NCBI RefSeq assembly: GCF_022200785.1
Contig: NZ_CP087585.1
Span: 1,364,001 to 1,428,000, forward strand
Reading direction: 5' to 3'
From: Pedobacter mucosus
GTDB taxonomy: Bacteria; Bacteroidota; Bacteroidia; Sphingobacteriales; Sphingobacteriaceae
Length of the DNA stretch: 64,000 bases
The notes beneath the pieces are model-generated. The model had not been told where the DNA came from. It made no database searches and saw only the letters and a program-made list of their open reading frames with translations. Shown here piece after piece: positions 42,443-51,549 of the stretch; the stretch's first letter is position 1, and each line of letters begins with the position of its first letter. The position numbers and the translations under genes are program-made.

Positions 42443-42655
42443 TTATCTTCTTTTGCTGGCTACAAAGACAAAAACTCCAGCAACCAGAATTATTCCACCA
42501 ACGTATGGTGGCCATCCAACTGTTTTTTGTCGATCTGCAGATATTTGAATTGGTCCCGCATCTACTAATTTTTCTTTTTTGGTATAAGAAAACCCGGTCC
42601 ACACAAGCATTAAAATACCGACGATAATTAATATAAGTCCTACTGTTTTATTCAT
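42443..42655 (-). CDS. Small two-helix membrane protein
   Basis: A 70-residue protein with an N-terminal helix (VGLILIIVGILMLVW), a polar middle segment (SYTKKEKLVDAGPIQIS) and a C-terminal helix (YVGGIILVAGVFVFV) ending ASKRR. The layout resembles small DUF3185-type inner-membrane proteins, but I do not name it. It begins 46 bases after the SRPBCC gene on the same strand. Confidence 0.65.
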   Translation of the reverse strand: MNKTVGLILIIVGILMLVWTGFSYTKKEKLVDAGPIQISADRQKTVGWPPYVGGIILVAGVFVFVASKRR

Positions 42656-42701
42656 AATTTTAAGATTAATAAAAGTTAAACAGTTAGACCAATTTTAAGT
42701 T

Positions 42702-43082
42702 TTACTCATCAAAGAAATCAACCAAGCCGCCAATAAAGTATTCATCAATTCCTTCAGTAAATTCTTTATAGTCATCATCAGGGATATTTGTTTGTTTAAA
42801 TTCTAATGAGGTACCTTTTTTATCCTCATGGAGTGTTATAGTAACAATAGATGGCTCGTTATCTTCGCCAAAATACCATTGTTGCACTATTTTCTTGTTA
42901 GGTTCAAATTCAAGGTTTTTGCCTACAATATCTCCGTCCCAGAAAGAAAATTCTGTATCGGTTTTTTCTTCGAACTCTACTTCAGCACCCGTCCAAAGTT
43001 TTATGCTAATATCCTTTGTCAGTGCTAAATACACTTCTTCAGGTGTTGCCGAGATGTAAGTATATTTTTTATAATCTTTCAT
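42702..43082 (-). CDS. SRPBCC (AHSA1-like START) domain protein
   Basis: A 126-residue single-domain protein of the START/AHSA1 fold. It begins YTYISATPEEVYLALT, with the typical WTGAEVEFEEKTDTEFSFWDG, a central IVQQWYFGEDNEPSIVTITL strand pair and a C-terminal helix FIGGLVDFF. These folds bind hydrophobic ligands or partner proteins. No specific ligand is predicted. It lies 42 bases after the acyl-CoA dehydrogenase gene on the same strand. Confidence 0.85.
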   Translation of the reverse strand: MKDYKKYTYISATPEEVYLALTKDISIKLWTGAEVEFEEKTDTEFSFWDGDIVGKNLEFEPNKKIVQQWYFGEDNEPSIVTITLHEDKKGTSLEFKQTNIPDDDYKEFTEGIDEYFIGGLVDFFDE

Positions 43083-43124
43083 TAACGTATTATCTTTAAA
43101 GCAATTATTTTTTATGTTAAATGC

Positions 43125-44315
43125 TTATTTAAAAGCATTTAATCCGGTAACATCCATTCCTGTAATCAATAAGTGTATATCATGCGTTCCTTCGTAAGTT
43201 ACAACAGATTCTAGGTTCATCATGTGGCGCATAATAGAATATTCTCCAGTAATTCCCATGCCGCCTAGCATTTGTCTGGCATTTCGGGCAATGTCTAACG
43301 CCACTTCCACACTGTTTCTTTTGGCCATTGAAATTTGTTCAGCGCTTGCTTTTCCTTCGCTTTTTAGAACACCCAAACGCCAAACTAAAAGCTGCGCTTT
43401 GGTGATTTCAGTAACCATTTCAGCAAGTTTTTTCTGCTGTAATTGGAACCCACCAATTGGTTTTCCAAACTGAATTCTTTCTTTTGAATAGCGCAACGCT
43501 GTATCATAGCAATCCATGGCGGCACCTAAAGCGCCCCAAGCAATTCCGTATCTGGCTTGGTTTAAACATCCCAACGGACCTTTCAATCCGCTTATTTCCG
43601 AAAAAACATTTTCTTTTGGAATTTCAACATTATCAAAAACCAATTCGCCAGTTGCCGAGGCTCTTAAACTCCACTTATTATGTGTTTCTGGCGTAGAAAA
43701 ACCTTGCATTCCACGTTCTACAACCATCCCGCGAATTTTCCCCAATTCATCTTTAGCCCAAACAACCGCAATATCTGCAAAGGGAGCATTGCTAATCCAC
43801 ATTTTGGCTCCGTTTAAAATATAATGCGAACCGGCATCCTTAATGTTAGTAACCATCCCACTAGGATTGGAACCATGATCGGGTTCCGTTAAGCCAAAGC
43901 AGCCCATTAATTCGCCGCTAGCCAATTTTGGTAAATACTTTTTTCGTTGATCTTCATTTCCGTATGCATAAATTGGATACATTACCAGCGAACCTTGAAC
44001 TGATGCTGTTGAACGAATTCCCGAATCGCCGCGTTCAATCTCTTGCATAATAATTCCATAGGAAGTATAATCTAAACCAGCGCCTCCATATTCAACAGGT
44101 ATAGTCGGACCAAATGCACCAATATCTGCCAATCCTTTTATCAAATGTTTAGGAAATTCTGCTCGTTGAGCATAATCTTCTATTATTGGACTAACTTCTT
44201 TTTTTACCCACTCTCTAGCAGTTGCACGAATTAATTTATGCTCATCAGTTAATAATTCATCCAGTAAATAGTAGTCTGGAGCTTCGTATAAATCTTTTTT
44301 TGATGATATACTCAT
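43125..44315 (-). CDS. Acyl-CoA dehydrogenase, glutaryl-CoA dehydrogenase-like
   Basis: A 396-residue flavoenzyme. It shows GCFGLTEPDHGSNPSGM, KMWISNAPFADIAVVWA, RIQFGKPIGGFQLQQKK and the C-terminal TYEGTHDIH with the catalytic Glu near residue 375. The TEPDHGSNP and EGTHDIH patterns fit glutaryl-CoA dehydrogenase, which oxidises and decarboxylates glutaryl-CoA to crotonyl-CoA in lysine or tryptophan breakdown. No other degradation gene is adjacent, so the exact substrate is probable rather than certain. Confidence 0.88.
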   Translation of the reverse strand: MSISSKKDLYEAPDYYLLDELLTDEHKLIRATAREWVKKEVSPIIEDYAQRAEFPKHLIKGLADIGAFGPTIPVEYGGAGLDYTSYGIIMQEIERGDSGIRSTASVQGSLVMYPIYAYGNEDQRKKYLPKLASGELMGCFGLTEPDHGSNPSGMVTNIKDAGSHYILNGAKMWISNAPFADIAVVWAKDELGKIRGMVVERGMQGFSTPETHNKWSLRASATGELVFDNVEIPKENVFSEISGLKGPLGCLNQARYGIAWGALGAAMDCYDTALRYSKERIQFGKPIGGFQLQQKKLAEMVTEITKAQLLVWRLGVLKSEGKASAEQISMAKRNSVEVALDIARNARQMLGGMGITGEYSIMRHMMNLESVVTYEGTHDIHLLITGMDVTGLNAFK

Positions 44316-44427
44316 TTAAATTCTTCTTTACTTGGTTAAAAATACCTTCTTGATAAAGGTAACAATTTACGGCAAGGCACATGATATTCATGAATAAAAA
44401 TTTAATTTTACGGCAGATAAACTATAC

Positions 44428-44793
44428 ATGAGCCAATTTAAACAAACCGTTGCTTTAAGAGATGTTAAATGCTTTGCATTGCATGGTTATTATCCAGAAG
44501 AACAACTTATTGGAAATCATTTTATTGTTGATTTGGATACCGAATTTACACCCATTAGCTTCGAGGATGATTTGGCTCAAACCGTAAATTATGAAGATTT
44601 GAATGCTATTATCATAGAAGAAATGAAAAACACTCAAAAGCTGCTAGAAACAGTATTGAAAAATATAATATCGAAAGTAATTAAGCTTTATCCATTTGTC
44701 GATCAAATTAACGTGAGTGTGCAGAAATTAAATCCACCAATGCCCGGCCAAGTTGGTTTTTCATTTGTTAAATTATCTTATACATCAGCCTAA
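44428..44793 (+). CDS. folB: Dihydroneopterin aldolase
   Basis: A 121-residue protein of the tunnelling fold. Signature elements are CFALHGYYPEEQLIGNHFIVDLD, the DDLAQTVNYEDL helix and the late VQKLNPPMPGQVGFSFVKL with the family Lys and Pro. It cleaves dihydroneopterin in folate synthesis. The next gene begins 5 bases later and may be cotranscribed although unrelated. Confidence 0.9.
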   Translation: MSQFKQTVALRDVKCFALHGYYPEEQLIGNHFIVDLDTEFTPISFEDDLAQTVNYEDLNAIIIEEMKNTQKLLETVLKNIISKVIKLYPFVDQINVSVQKLNPPMPGQVGFSFVKLSYTSA

Positions 44794-44798
44794 TAAAC

Positions 44799-46214
44799 AT
44801 GAATTTTACTAAAATAAATTCTGAGATTTTACAGAAAATTAAAAATGCTATAGGCGAAGACAAAGTTTTTACTGATGCAGAGAGCCTTGATAATTATAGT
44901 CACGATGAAACGGAAGATTTACGTTATCAACCAGAAATAGTGGTGAAGCCAATTTCGCCTGATGAAATTTCTGCATTACTGAAGATATGTAACGAATATA
45001 ATGTTCCTGTTACGCCTCGCGGTGGCGGAACCGGTTTAAGTGGTGCAGCTTTACCAATTTATGGTGGCGTTTCTTTATCAATGGAAAAATTTAAATCCAT
45101 CATAAATATAGATATTGATAATTTGCAGGCAACTGTTGAACCTGGTGTAATTACGGAGGAATTTATAAACGCTGTTGCTGAGAAAGGCTTGCTTTACCCA
45201 GTCGATCCTAGTAGTAAAGGTTCTTGCTTTATCGGTGGAAATGTGGCACATGGTTCTGGTGGACCAAGAGTTGTTAAATACGGAACCATTCGTGAATATA
45301 TTTTGAATTTAGAAGTTGTGTTGCCTACTGGCGAAGTTATTTGGACTGGCGCAAACACACTAAAATATGCGTCTGGTTATAACCTAACGCAACTGATGAT
45401 AGGTTCAGAAGGAACCTTAGGTGTTGTTACCAAAATTGTTACCAAATTATTGCCAAAGCCTCAGCATTCTGTTTTAATGATGGGTTCTTTTAATACAAAC
45501 GAAGAAGCTTGCGCCGCTGTTTCTGCAATTTTTAGGGCTGGTATTACACCATCTGCCCTAGAATTTATGGAGCGAAAAGGAGTGGAGTGGGTTATTAAGT
45601 TTGATGATATCAAGTTCGACTTAAAAGATAATGTTGCTGCTTTATTAATGATTGAATTTGATGGCGATGATTTAGATGATATCTTCAAAAATTGTGAAAA
45701 AACAAACATTGTTTTAGAAGAACATAAGTGTACTGAAGTTTTATTTGCTGATACAGCTGCACAGAAGGAAGAGTTTTGGAGGATGCGCAGAACAATGGCC
45801 GAATCGGTAAAAGCCAATTCTATTTATAAGGAAGAAGATACTGTGGTGCCTCGTGCAGCTTTGCCAAAATTAATAAATGGAATTAAAGCAATTGGTTCAA
45901 AATACGGTTTCGAAAGCGTTTGTTATGGTCATGCTGGCGATGGAAATCTTCATGTAAATATTATTAAAGCAGGTATGAGCGATAAAGATTGGACTAATAA
46001 ACTCAAACTTGGAATTACTGAAATCTTTGAATTAACAACCGCTTTAGGTGGCACCATATCTGGAGAACATGGGATTGGCTTGGTGCAAAAAGAATTTATG
46101 CCGATTAAATATTCTGAAATCCATTTGAATTTGATGCGTGGTATTAAAAAGGTTTTTGATCCAAATGGAATTTTAAACCCTGGGAAGATTATGCCAAACC
46201 CGTCAACCCCCTAA
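44799..46214 (+). CDS. FAD-binding oxidase, glycolate/D-lactate oxidase subunit D type
   Basis: A 471-residue VAO-family flavoprotein. The FAD pyrophosphate loop is TPRGGGTGLSGAALP, followed by PSSKGSCFIGGNVAHGSGG. The substrate domain contains CYGHAGDGNLHVNI and the C-terminal SGEHGIGLVQKEF. These enzymes oxidise 2-hydroxy acids such as glycolate or D-lactate. No GlcE/GlcF partner is seen. Its last residues (STP) and stop codon fall inside a GC-rich repeat, so the C-terminus may have been set by repeat insertion. Confidence 0.9.
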   Translation: MNFTKINSEILQKIKNAIGEDKVFTDAESLDNYSHDETEDLRYQPEIVVKPISPDEISALLKICNEYNVPVTPRGGGTGLSGAALPIYGGVSLSMEKFKSIINIDIDNLQATVEPGVITEEFINAVAEKGLLYPVDPSSKGSCFIGGNVAHGSGGPRVVKYGTIREYILNLEVVLPTGEVIWTGANTLKYASGYNLTQLMIGSEGTLGVVTKIVTKLLPKPQHSVLMMGSFNTNEEACAAVSAIFRAGITPSALEFMERKGVEWVIKFDDIKFDLKDNVAALLMIEFDGDDLDDIFKNCEKTNIVLEEHKCTEVLFADTAAQKEEFWRMRRTMAESVKANSIYKEEDTVVPRAALPKLINGIKAIGSKYGFESVCYGHAGDGNLHVNIIKAGMSDKDWTNKLKLGITEIFELTTALGGTISGEHGIGLVQKEFMPIKYSEIHLNLMRGIKKVFDPNGILNPGKIMPNPSTP

Positions 46215-46352
46215 AGAGGGAGTTAAAAGCAGATTGCAAAGACAAATTTCAAGAAGCAAATGCTTTACAAATTAATAAATTTGAGTGCGGCTTTAATGGC
46301 GCATTAAAAGACCGTTAGAAAGTCACAAGCCCCCTTTAGGGGGTTGGGGGTA
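46205..46352. repeat. Pair of inverted GC-rich repeats between convergent genes
   Basis: At 46205-46221 the plus strand reads AACCCCCTAAAGAGGGA. At 46330-46350 the plus strand carries CCCCCTTTAGGGGGTTGGGGG, so the minus strand reads the same element with the same TAA. The arms are GC-rich in an AT-rich region. The left copy gives the stop of the FAD oxidase, and the right copy gives the stop of the thioesterase. Between them are about 110 bases with no gene. The right copy also forms a small CCCCC/GGGGG hairpin that could terminate transcription. Confidence 0.65.
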
Positions 46353-46830
46353 TAGCCTCAAAGTTCGTCATCTTAAGTTTTTCGGCTTCGGGGATTGCTG
46401 TAGGTTTGTTTGTTGCATAATCTATTGCGATACAAACTGTTTTTCCTTTACTGCATATTACTTCTTCTGTTCCCTTTATTTTTACAATTTGATATTCTAA
46501 ATCGAAACTGGTATTGCCAATTCTAGAGGTTTTAACATGAATCGCGATTTTATCATTCATCACAATAGGTAAAATGTAGTCTAACTCAGCGTGAGCAATT
46601 ACAATTCCGGTTTTTTTCCAATCCCATTTTATAATTTCTTCCCAATACTTTGTTCTAGCTATCTCTAAGTAAGTAAAGTATACAGAATTATTAACATGAC
46701 CCATTAAATCGAAATCTATAAAACGTAAGTGAATATTCGTTTTGTAGTTAAATTCGTCTGAGAAAGCCTTAATATCTGACAATTTGTCTTTTAATTTCGT
46801 TTTATTTTGCCAAAATGTCTTAAATATCAT
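46336..46830 (-). CDS. Acyl-CoA thioesterase (4-hydroxybenzoyl-CoA thioesterase family)
   Basis: A 164-residue hotdog-fold protein. It contains the family motif RFIDFDLMGHVNNSVYFTYLE with the catalytic Asp, then IVIAHAELDYILPI and a Cys-containing KGKTVCIAIDY. It hydrolyses acyl-CoA thioesters; the acyl group cannot be predicted. The final residues IPPTP and the stop codon are encoded by the GC-rich repeat, which again shows the element capping a gene end. Confidence 0.87.
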   Translation of the reverse strand: MIFKTFWQNKTKLKDKLSDIKAFSDEFNYKTNIHLRFIDFDLMGHVNNSVYFTYLEIARTKYWEEIIKWDWKKTGIVIAHAELDYILPIVMNDKIAIHVKTSRIGNTSFDLEYQIVKIKGTEEVICSKGKTVCIAIDYATNKPTAIPEAEKLKMTNFEAIPPTP

Positions 46831-46898
46831 TGATTCTTAGTTTGGTATATATGTTGAATATAGTTGATTATAAATAAAAAAAATTAAAAAATACAGAT

Positions 46899-47333
46899 AT
46901 GACACTAGTAAATTTTAACAACAGAACCAGAAATACGGCTCCTTATTTTAACAATGTTTTCGATTCATTGTTTACTGAAGCCGTAACAAAAAACAAAATG
47001 GTAGACAAGTCGCCACATGTAAATATCAGTGAAGATGAGAAATCTTTTGTGATTCAACTAGCGGCACCAGGTTTAAAAAAAGAAGATTTCCAAATTAATT
47101 TAAAGAAAGATACGCTTTCTGTTTGGGCAGAATTAAAGAAAGAACAAACTGAAACCATAATTAGTTTTACACGTAAAGAGTTTGATTACAGCTCTTTTGC
47201 AAGGTCTTTTAATTTACCAGAAAGTGCTGATGGAGAAAATATTTCTGCTGAATATAAGGATGGAATTTTAAATATCATCGTTAATAAAAAAGATGATGCT
47301 AAATTACAACATAAAGAAATTGTAGTCTCATAA
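46899..47333 (+). CDS. Small heat shock protein (Hsp20/alpha-crystallin)
   Basis: A 144-residue chaperone. The alpha-crystallin domain (about 40-130) shows PHVNISEDEKSFVIQLAAPGLKKED at its start, then FTRKEFDYSSFARSFNLPE and the AEYKDGILNI motif near the end. It should hold unfolded proteins in large oligomers. It is transcribed alone and ends at a hairpin terminator. Confidence 0.92.
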   Translation: MTLVNFNNRTRNTAPYFNNVFDSLFTEAVTKNKMVDKSPHVNISEDEKSFVIQLAAPGLKKEDFQINLKKDTLSVWAELKKEQTETIISFTRKEFDYSSFARSFNLPESADGENISAEYKDGILNIIVNKKDDAKLQHKEIVVS

Positions 47334-47353
47334 ATAAAAATTTAGAGTAAGTA

Positions 47354-47387
47354 AAGGCTGTGTTACATAGGTAACCAGCCTTTTTAT
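47354..47387 (+). terminator. Intrinsic terminator after hsp20
   Basis: AAGGCTG (47354-47360) pairs with CAGCCTT (47376-47382), extended by GTTAC/GTAAC, followed by a T run. Confidence 0.7.
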
Positions 47388-47505
47388 TTTTATTCAGAAT
47401 TATATATTAATGTCATAAAAAGCAATAATACTTAATAAACCCTAGCTGTTATTGCAATTTATTAAAAGCGAATTGCAAAATCTGTACATTGGCTAAAAAG
47501 TTTAA

Positions 47506-48594
47506 ATGATATTTATATACATTATTTTAGCGCTCGCAGTTTTGGTTTCAATTATTTTGAATTTACCTGTTTTTGGTAAACTGCCAACTGGCTTAAGGTT
47601 AACGAAAATTAAAAATTTGCCTAATTATAATAACGGGGCAATACAAAACAATTCTGCTACACCAATGCAGCCAGAAGGTATAAGTTTTTTTACCGTTTTA
47701 AAAGCATTTTTATTTGAAAAGTATCCTAATAAAATTCCAAATAAAGTGTTGCCAAATGTAGATCCGGATTTAGACGGAAAACCGAATAGCGACAATCCAG
47801 AAATTATTTGGTTCGGGCACTCATCGTATCTTATTAAAGTTAATGGCTTAAGAATTTTAGTTGATCCAATTTTTAGTAAAACGCCTTCTCCTTTTGCTTT
47901 TATTGGAGGTAAAGCCTTTCCTGGTGCTACATTTACTTGTGCAGATAAATTTAAAAACATCGATATATTATTGATCACTCATGATCATTATGATCATCTG
48001 GATTATCTCAGCATTTTAAAAATTGCACCACAAGCTAAGAAAATCGTAACTTCTCTTGGCGTTGGCTCACACTTAGAAAAGTGGGGCGTTCCATTCAGTA
48101 AAATCGAAGAATTATGCTGGTTAGAATCCATTACTTTATTTAATGATTTGGAAATTACTGCTGTTTCTGCCAGACATTTTGCGGGAAGGAAATTTGTTAG
48201 AAACCAAACGCTTTGGTCGGCATTTATTATTCAGACGGAAAAATTTAAACTTTTTATTGGGGGCGATTCTGGCTATGATACCCATTTTGCAGAAATAGGT
48301 GAAAATTACGGACCTTTTGATATTGCCATTCTAGAATGTGGGCAATACAATGCTTATTGGCCATATATTCACATGTATCCTGAGCAAACCGTGCAAGCTG
48401 CTAAAGATTTAAATGCGAAAGTTTTGATGCCTGTTCATTGGGGTAAATTCAGCTTGGCCATGCATGATTGGGACGATCCAGTTAAAAGGGTTGTTGCCGA
48501 GGCAAAAAAAACAAATATGCCATTGGTAACACCAAAACTTGGTGAAACGATAATTTTAAATAAGTACATGCCTACTTTTAATTGGTGGCTCTAA
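47506..48594 (+). CDS. Membrane-anchored MBL-fold metal hydrolase (UlaG/NAPE-PLD-like)
   Basis: A 362-residue protein. An N-terminal helix (FIYIILALAVLVSIIL) serves as signal anchor. The metallo-beta-lactamase site is THDHYDHLDY (HxHxDH), with further ligands in FIGGDSGYDTHF and MPVHWGKF. Earlier segments IIWFGHSSYLIKV and RILVDPIFS are typical of the NAPE-PLD/UlaG group. The family includes phospholipase D-like hydrolases and lactonases; the substrate is unknown. Confidence 0.88.
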   Translation: MIFIYIILALAVLVSIILNLPVFGKLPTGLRLTKIKNLPNYNNGAIQNNSATPMQPEGISFFTVLKAFLFEKYPNKIPNKVLPNVDPDLDGKPNSDNPEIIWFGHSSYLIKVNGLRILVDPIFSKTPSPFAFIGGKAFPGATFTCADKFKNIDILLITHDHYDHLDYLSILKIAPQAKKIVTSLGVGSHLEKWGVPFSKIEELCWLESITLFNDLEITAVSARHFAGRKFVRNQTLWSAFIIQTEKFKLFIGGDSGYDTHFAEIGENYGPFDIAILECGQYNAYWPYIHMYPEQTVQAAKDLNAKVLMPVHWGKFSLAMHDWDDPVKRVVAEAKKTNMPLVTPKLGETIILNKYMPTFNWWL

Positions 48595-48650
48595 GTATTT
48601 AGCATAAACAATAGTTAAATTTTGGTGTTTAATTTGAAATTTTAATTATA

Positions 48651-49007
48651 ATGAAAACAGACCTTGTAGAAATTTTTCAGACTATTAGAGCCGGAATGCA
48701 ACCTTTCGCTACTCGTGGTTATACTGTAAACGAAAATTCAGAAACTGCATACGATTTATCCAGTGAAAAAAATATTAAAGACGAGAATACTACTGAAAGG
48801 TTTTTCTGTGGTGTCTATATTGATAATGAAGCTGTAAAAGTTAAATTGAACGTTAAGGATTTTGATGCAGAAAGCCAACAACTAACGAATTTTGAAAATG
48901 ATCAAGCTGGCTATTCAGTAACGCAATTGGATGATGCTCAACTCAAAGAAATTTTATTGCTGGTTGAAATAATTCATACTAACTTTAAAGAAAATGAATG
49001 GATTTAG
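48651..49007 (+). CDS. Hypothetical protein
   Basis: A 118-residue acidic, soluble protein with no signal peptide or membrane helix and no recognised family. It starts MKTDLVEIFQTIRAGMQPFATRG and ends in a helix (LKEILLLVEIIHTNFKEN). It lies 56 bases after the MBL-fold gene and 48 before the next gene on the same strand, so it may share a transcript. Confidence 0.55.
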   Translation: MKTDLVEIFQTIRAGMQPFATRGYTVNENSETAYDLSSEKNIKDENTTERFFCGVYIDNEAVKVKLNVKDFDAESQQLTNFENDQAGYSVTQLDDAQLKEILLLVEIIHTNFKENEWI

Positions 49008-49055
49008 TTATTGATAATTAATTTTGTAAAATCTATTTAGATCAAACATATTTAA

Positions 49056-49841
49056 TTGAATACATTACCATCCACAACCAGTGAAGAAATTTGGCGTCAA
49101 TTCTCATTAGCCTTAACTAATGAAGGTATTGAATGCCATTTTTTATTTAGTGAAAACTTTGATCTTCTTTCTATTAAAAATAAAGCAATCATTATTCATC
49201 TCGTGAGTATTAATAATAATTTCATGGCAAGTGATTTAATGGAATTACAAACGCGATATCAAGCTAAAAATATTAAACTAATTCATTTATGGGAAGATGT
49301 ATGGCAATCTAAACCAACACAGGTTTTAGCCAGAATAAAATCATTAATGGGTTTAAATATTAGAATTCACGGTAGAAAAACCATTGTTAAAAAACTTGAT
49401 AAACAAATTGCTGATTCATTTTTAAGCGAAAATCATATACAGGGAGCAGTTAATTCAAGGCATAAATTTGGTTTATATTTAAATGAAAAGCTAATGGCTG
49501 TTGCAACGTTTTCTGCGCTAAGAAAAATGCGTCATTCTGATAACTATAAATCTGCTGAATTGATACGATTTGCAGTGAAAGCTGGATATTCTATAAATGG
49601 TGGCTTAAGTAAGTTGATTTCGAGTTTCCAAAAAACATATCAACCAAATGATTTAATGACATATGCAGATCGCGATTGGTCTGCTGGCGAAGCCTATTTA
49701 AAACTTGGTTTTGAAAATACTGATGTGTTAGAACCGAAATTTTTTGATATTGATGAAGATTATAACAGGAAGCTATCAGATTCAAATTCGGAGAAAAACG
49801 TCTTTAACACAGGAAGTTTGAAGTATATCCTTAAATTTTAA
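49056..49841 (+). CDS. Hypothetical protein with GNAT-like C-terminal region
   Basis: A 261-residue protein starting at a TTG (MNTLPSTTSEEIWRQF). Residues 1-110 are mixed. Residues 120-260 resemble phage-type acyltransferase or Mom-like proteins: VNSRHKFGLYLN, MAVATFSALRKMRHS, ELIRFAVKAGYSINGGLSKLI and MTYADRDWSAGEAYLKLGF. The LIRFA...GGLSKL and YADRDWS patterns are what I recognise, but I am not sure of function. It is 1 base from miaA, so the two likely share a transcript. Confidence 0.5.
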   Translation: MNTLPSTTSEEIWRQFSLALTNEGIECHFLFSENFDLLSIKNKAIIIHLVSINNNFMASDLMELQTRYQAKNIKLIHLWEDVWQSKPTQVLARIKSLMGLNIRIHGRKTIVKKLDKQIADSFLSENHIQGAVNSRHKFGLYLNEKLMAVATFSALRKMRHSDNYKSAELIRFAVKAGYSINGGLSKLISSFQKTYQPNDLMTYADRDWSAGEAYLKLGFENTDVLEPKFFDIDEDYNRKLSDSNSEKNVFNTGSLKYILKF

Positions 49842-49842
49842 T

Positions 49843-50772
49843 ATGACAAACCATAATCTGCTAATTATTTTAGGTGCTACAGCTTCTGGCAAAACAAATT
49901 TAGCCGTACAAGTTGCAGATACGCTCAACGGCGAAGTTATAAGTGCCGATAGTCGCCAGGTTTTTAAAAGGATGGATATTGGTACGGGGAAAGATTTGCA
50001 GTCATATAATTTCGAAGGAAAAAAAATTCCTTATCATTTAATTGACATACTGGAACCGGGAGATCAGTATAACGTAGATGCATTTAAAAATGATTTTTAC
50101 CAAGCTTTTGAAACGATAGAAAGTAGGGGGAATTTACCTATTTTATGTGGAGGAACAGGAATGTATATCCATAGCTTGCTGCAGAATTCTAAATACACAG
50201 CAATCCCATCCAATATCGCTTTGCGAGAAACGCTGAACGTTTTAGAAAAAGATGAATTGATTTTAATGTTAAATAATTATCCAAGTGAAGTTATTGAACA
50301 TGCAGATCAATCCTCAAAAAAAAGGTTAATAAGGGCTATAGAAATCGCAGAATTTTTGATGCATAACGAATTGGAAATCGTAGATCGACCAATATTAAAG
50401 CCAATAATTTTCGGCCTAAAAAATCAGATTGAACTTACCCGTTCAAGAATTATTAAAAGATTAGATGACAGATTAAAATCTGGAATGATAGCAGAAGTTG
50501 AAGATCTTATTAAAAGCGGCGTTACTGAAGATCAATTTATATTTTATGGGTTAGAATATAAATTTGTATCTCAACATTTGTTAGGATTTCTGTCGTTCGA
50601 AGCGCTAAAAGAAAAGTTAGGCATCGCAATTTGCCAATACGCTAAGCGGCAAAATACTTTCTTTAGAAAAATGGAGAAGGATGGTGTTTTAGTCAATTGG
50701 CTTGATGCATCAAATTCAACTAACCATTTAAAACATCAATTATTTCAGATTGTTTTAGAAAAAGATAATTAG
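49843..50772 (+). CDS. miaA: tRNA dimethylallyltransferase
   Basis: A 309-residue enzyme that adds a dimethylallyl group to A37 of tRNAs reading UNN codons. The P-loop is LGATASGKT, with SADSRQVFKRMDIGTGK as the conserved tRNA/Asp region, LCGGTGMYIHSL, and the KKRLIRAIEI and FYGLEYK segments. It lacks any long C-terminal extension. It begins 1 base after the preceding hypothetical gene. Confidence 0.92.
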   Translation: MTNHNLLIILGATASGKTNLAVQVADTLNGEVISADSRQVFKRMDIGTGKDLQSYNFEGKKIPYHLIDILEPGDQYNVDAFKNDFYQAFETIESRGNLPILCGGTGMYIHSLLQNSKYTAIPSNIALRETLNVLEKDELILMLNNYPSEVIEHADQSSKKRLIRAIEIAEFLMHNELEIVDRPILKPIIFGLKNQIELTRSRIIKRLDDRLKSGMIAEVEDLIKSGVTEDQFIFYGLEYKFVSQHLLGFLSFEALKEKLGIAICQYAKRQNTFFRKMEKDGVLVNWLDASNSTNHLKHQLFQIVLEKDN

Positions 50773-50889
50773 TTAGATTTAGTTTTCTTTGACATAAAAA
50801 TGACCGTCACAATGTTCGAAAGGACCTTTTGGCATAAGCTTTGTAACCGAGGAGATAATTAGTTATTACAAGAAACAATTATCCCTTTT

Positions 50890-51426
50890 ATGAAAACAAT
50901 TACAAAAATTATTGCTACTTCAGCAGCTGTTGTAGCACTATTATTTACGACTAATGCAAATGCCCAAGCGCCTCAAAGATTAGGAATAGGTTTAAATGTA
51001 GGTATTCCAACATCAGATCAATACAAATTATCTTTAGGTGCAGATATCCGTTATCAATTCGATGTTGATAAACAATTATCAATCCCCGTAACTGCTGGAT
51101 ATACAAATTTTTCTGGTAAAGATATTGAAGGAACCAATTTTAAATGGGACAATTATGGTTTCATTCCAGTAAAAGTTGGAGCAAAATATTTCTTCGATCC
51201 ATCGGGTTCTGGATTTTATGGTTTAGCTGAAGTAGGTGCTGCTTTTGGTGTTACCCCTAGTGGTGCTGGAACAGGATTTTTATATTCACCAGCTATTGGA
51301 TACTCATGGAGTAATGGTATAGATTTAGGTGTAAAATATGAAGGTAATACTGCAAACCCAACTAATTTAATTCCTAAACCACAAGGTCAGGTTGCATTAC
51401 GTTTAGCTTACGGTTTCAGCTTATAA
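50890..51426 (+). CDS. Outer-membrane beta-barrel protein, paralogue 1
   Basis: A 178-residue exported protein with a signal peptide (TKIIATSAAVVALLFTTNANAQ). The mature part is a small eight-strand barrel candidate, rich in Gly and aromatics, with GADIRYQFDVDKQLSIPVTAGYTNFSG and the closing RLAYGFSL. It has a tandem paralogue of identical length at 51550. No specific function is visible. Confidence 0.75.
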   Translation: MKTITKIIATSAAVVALLFTTNANAQAPQRLGIGLNVGIPTSDQYKLSLGADIRYQFDVDKQLSIPVTAGYTNFSGKDIEGTNFKWDNYGFIPVKVGAKYFFDPSGSGFYGLAEVGAAFGVTPSGAGTGFLYSPAIGYSWSNGIDLGVKYEGNTANPTNLIPKPQGQVALRLAYGFSL

Positions 51427-51549
51427 TCTATCAAAAATAATATAAGGGTTGGATAAGACAATCGTAAACATTATAGGAATATTAAAATCTTTTAAATCCT
51501 AAAATTCGTAAGTCTTAAAAACCCTTATTAACAATTTAAAATATTTAAC

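Noticed and set aside
50790..50850. Minus-strand 18-codon frame MPKGPFEHCDGHFYVKEN.
   Set aside because: Too short, no second supporting feature, and not distinguishable from chance; may be a gene remnant.
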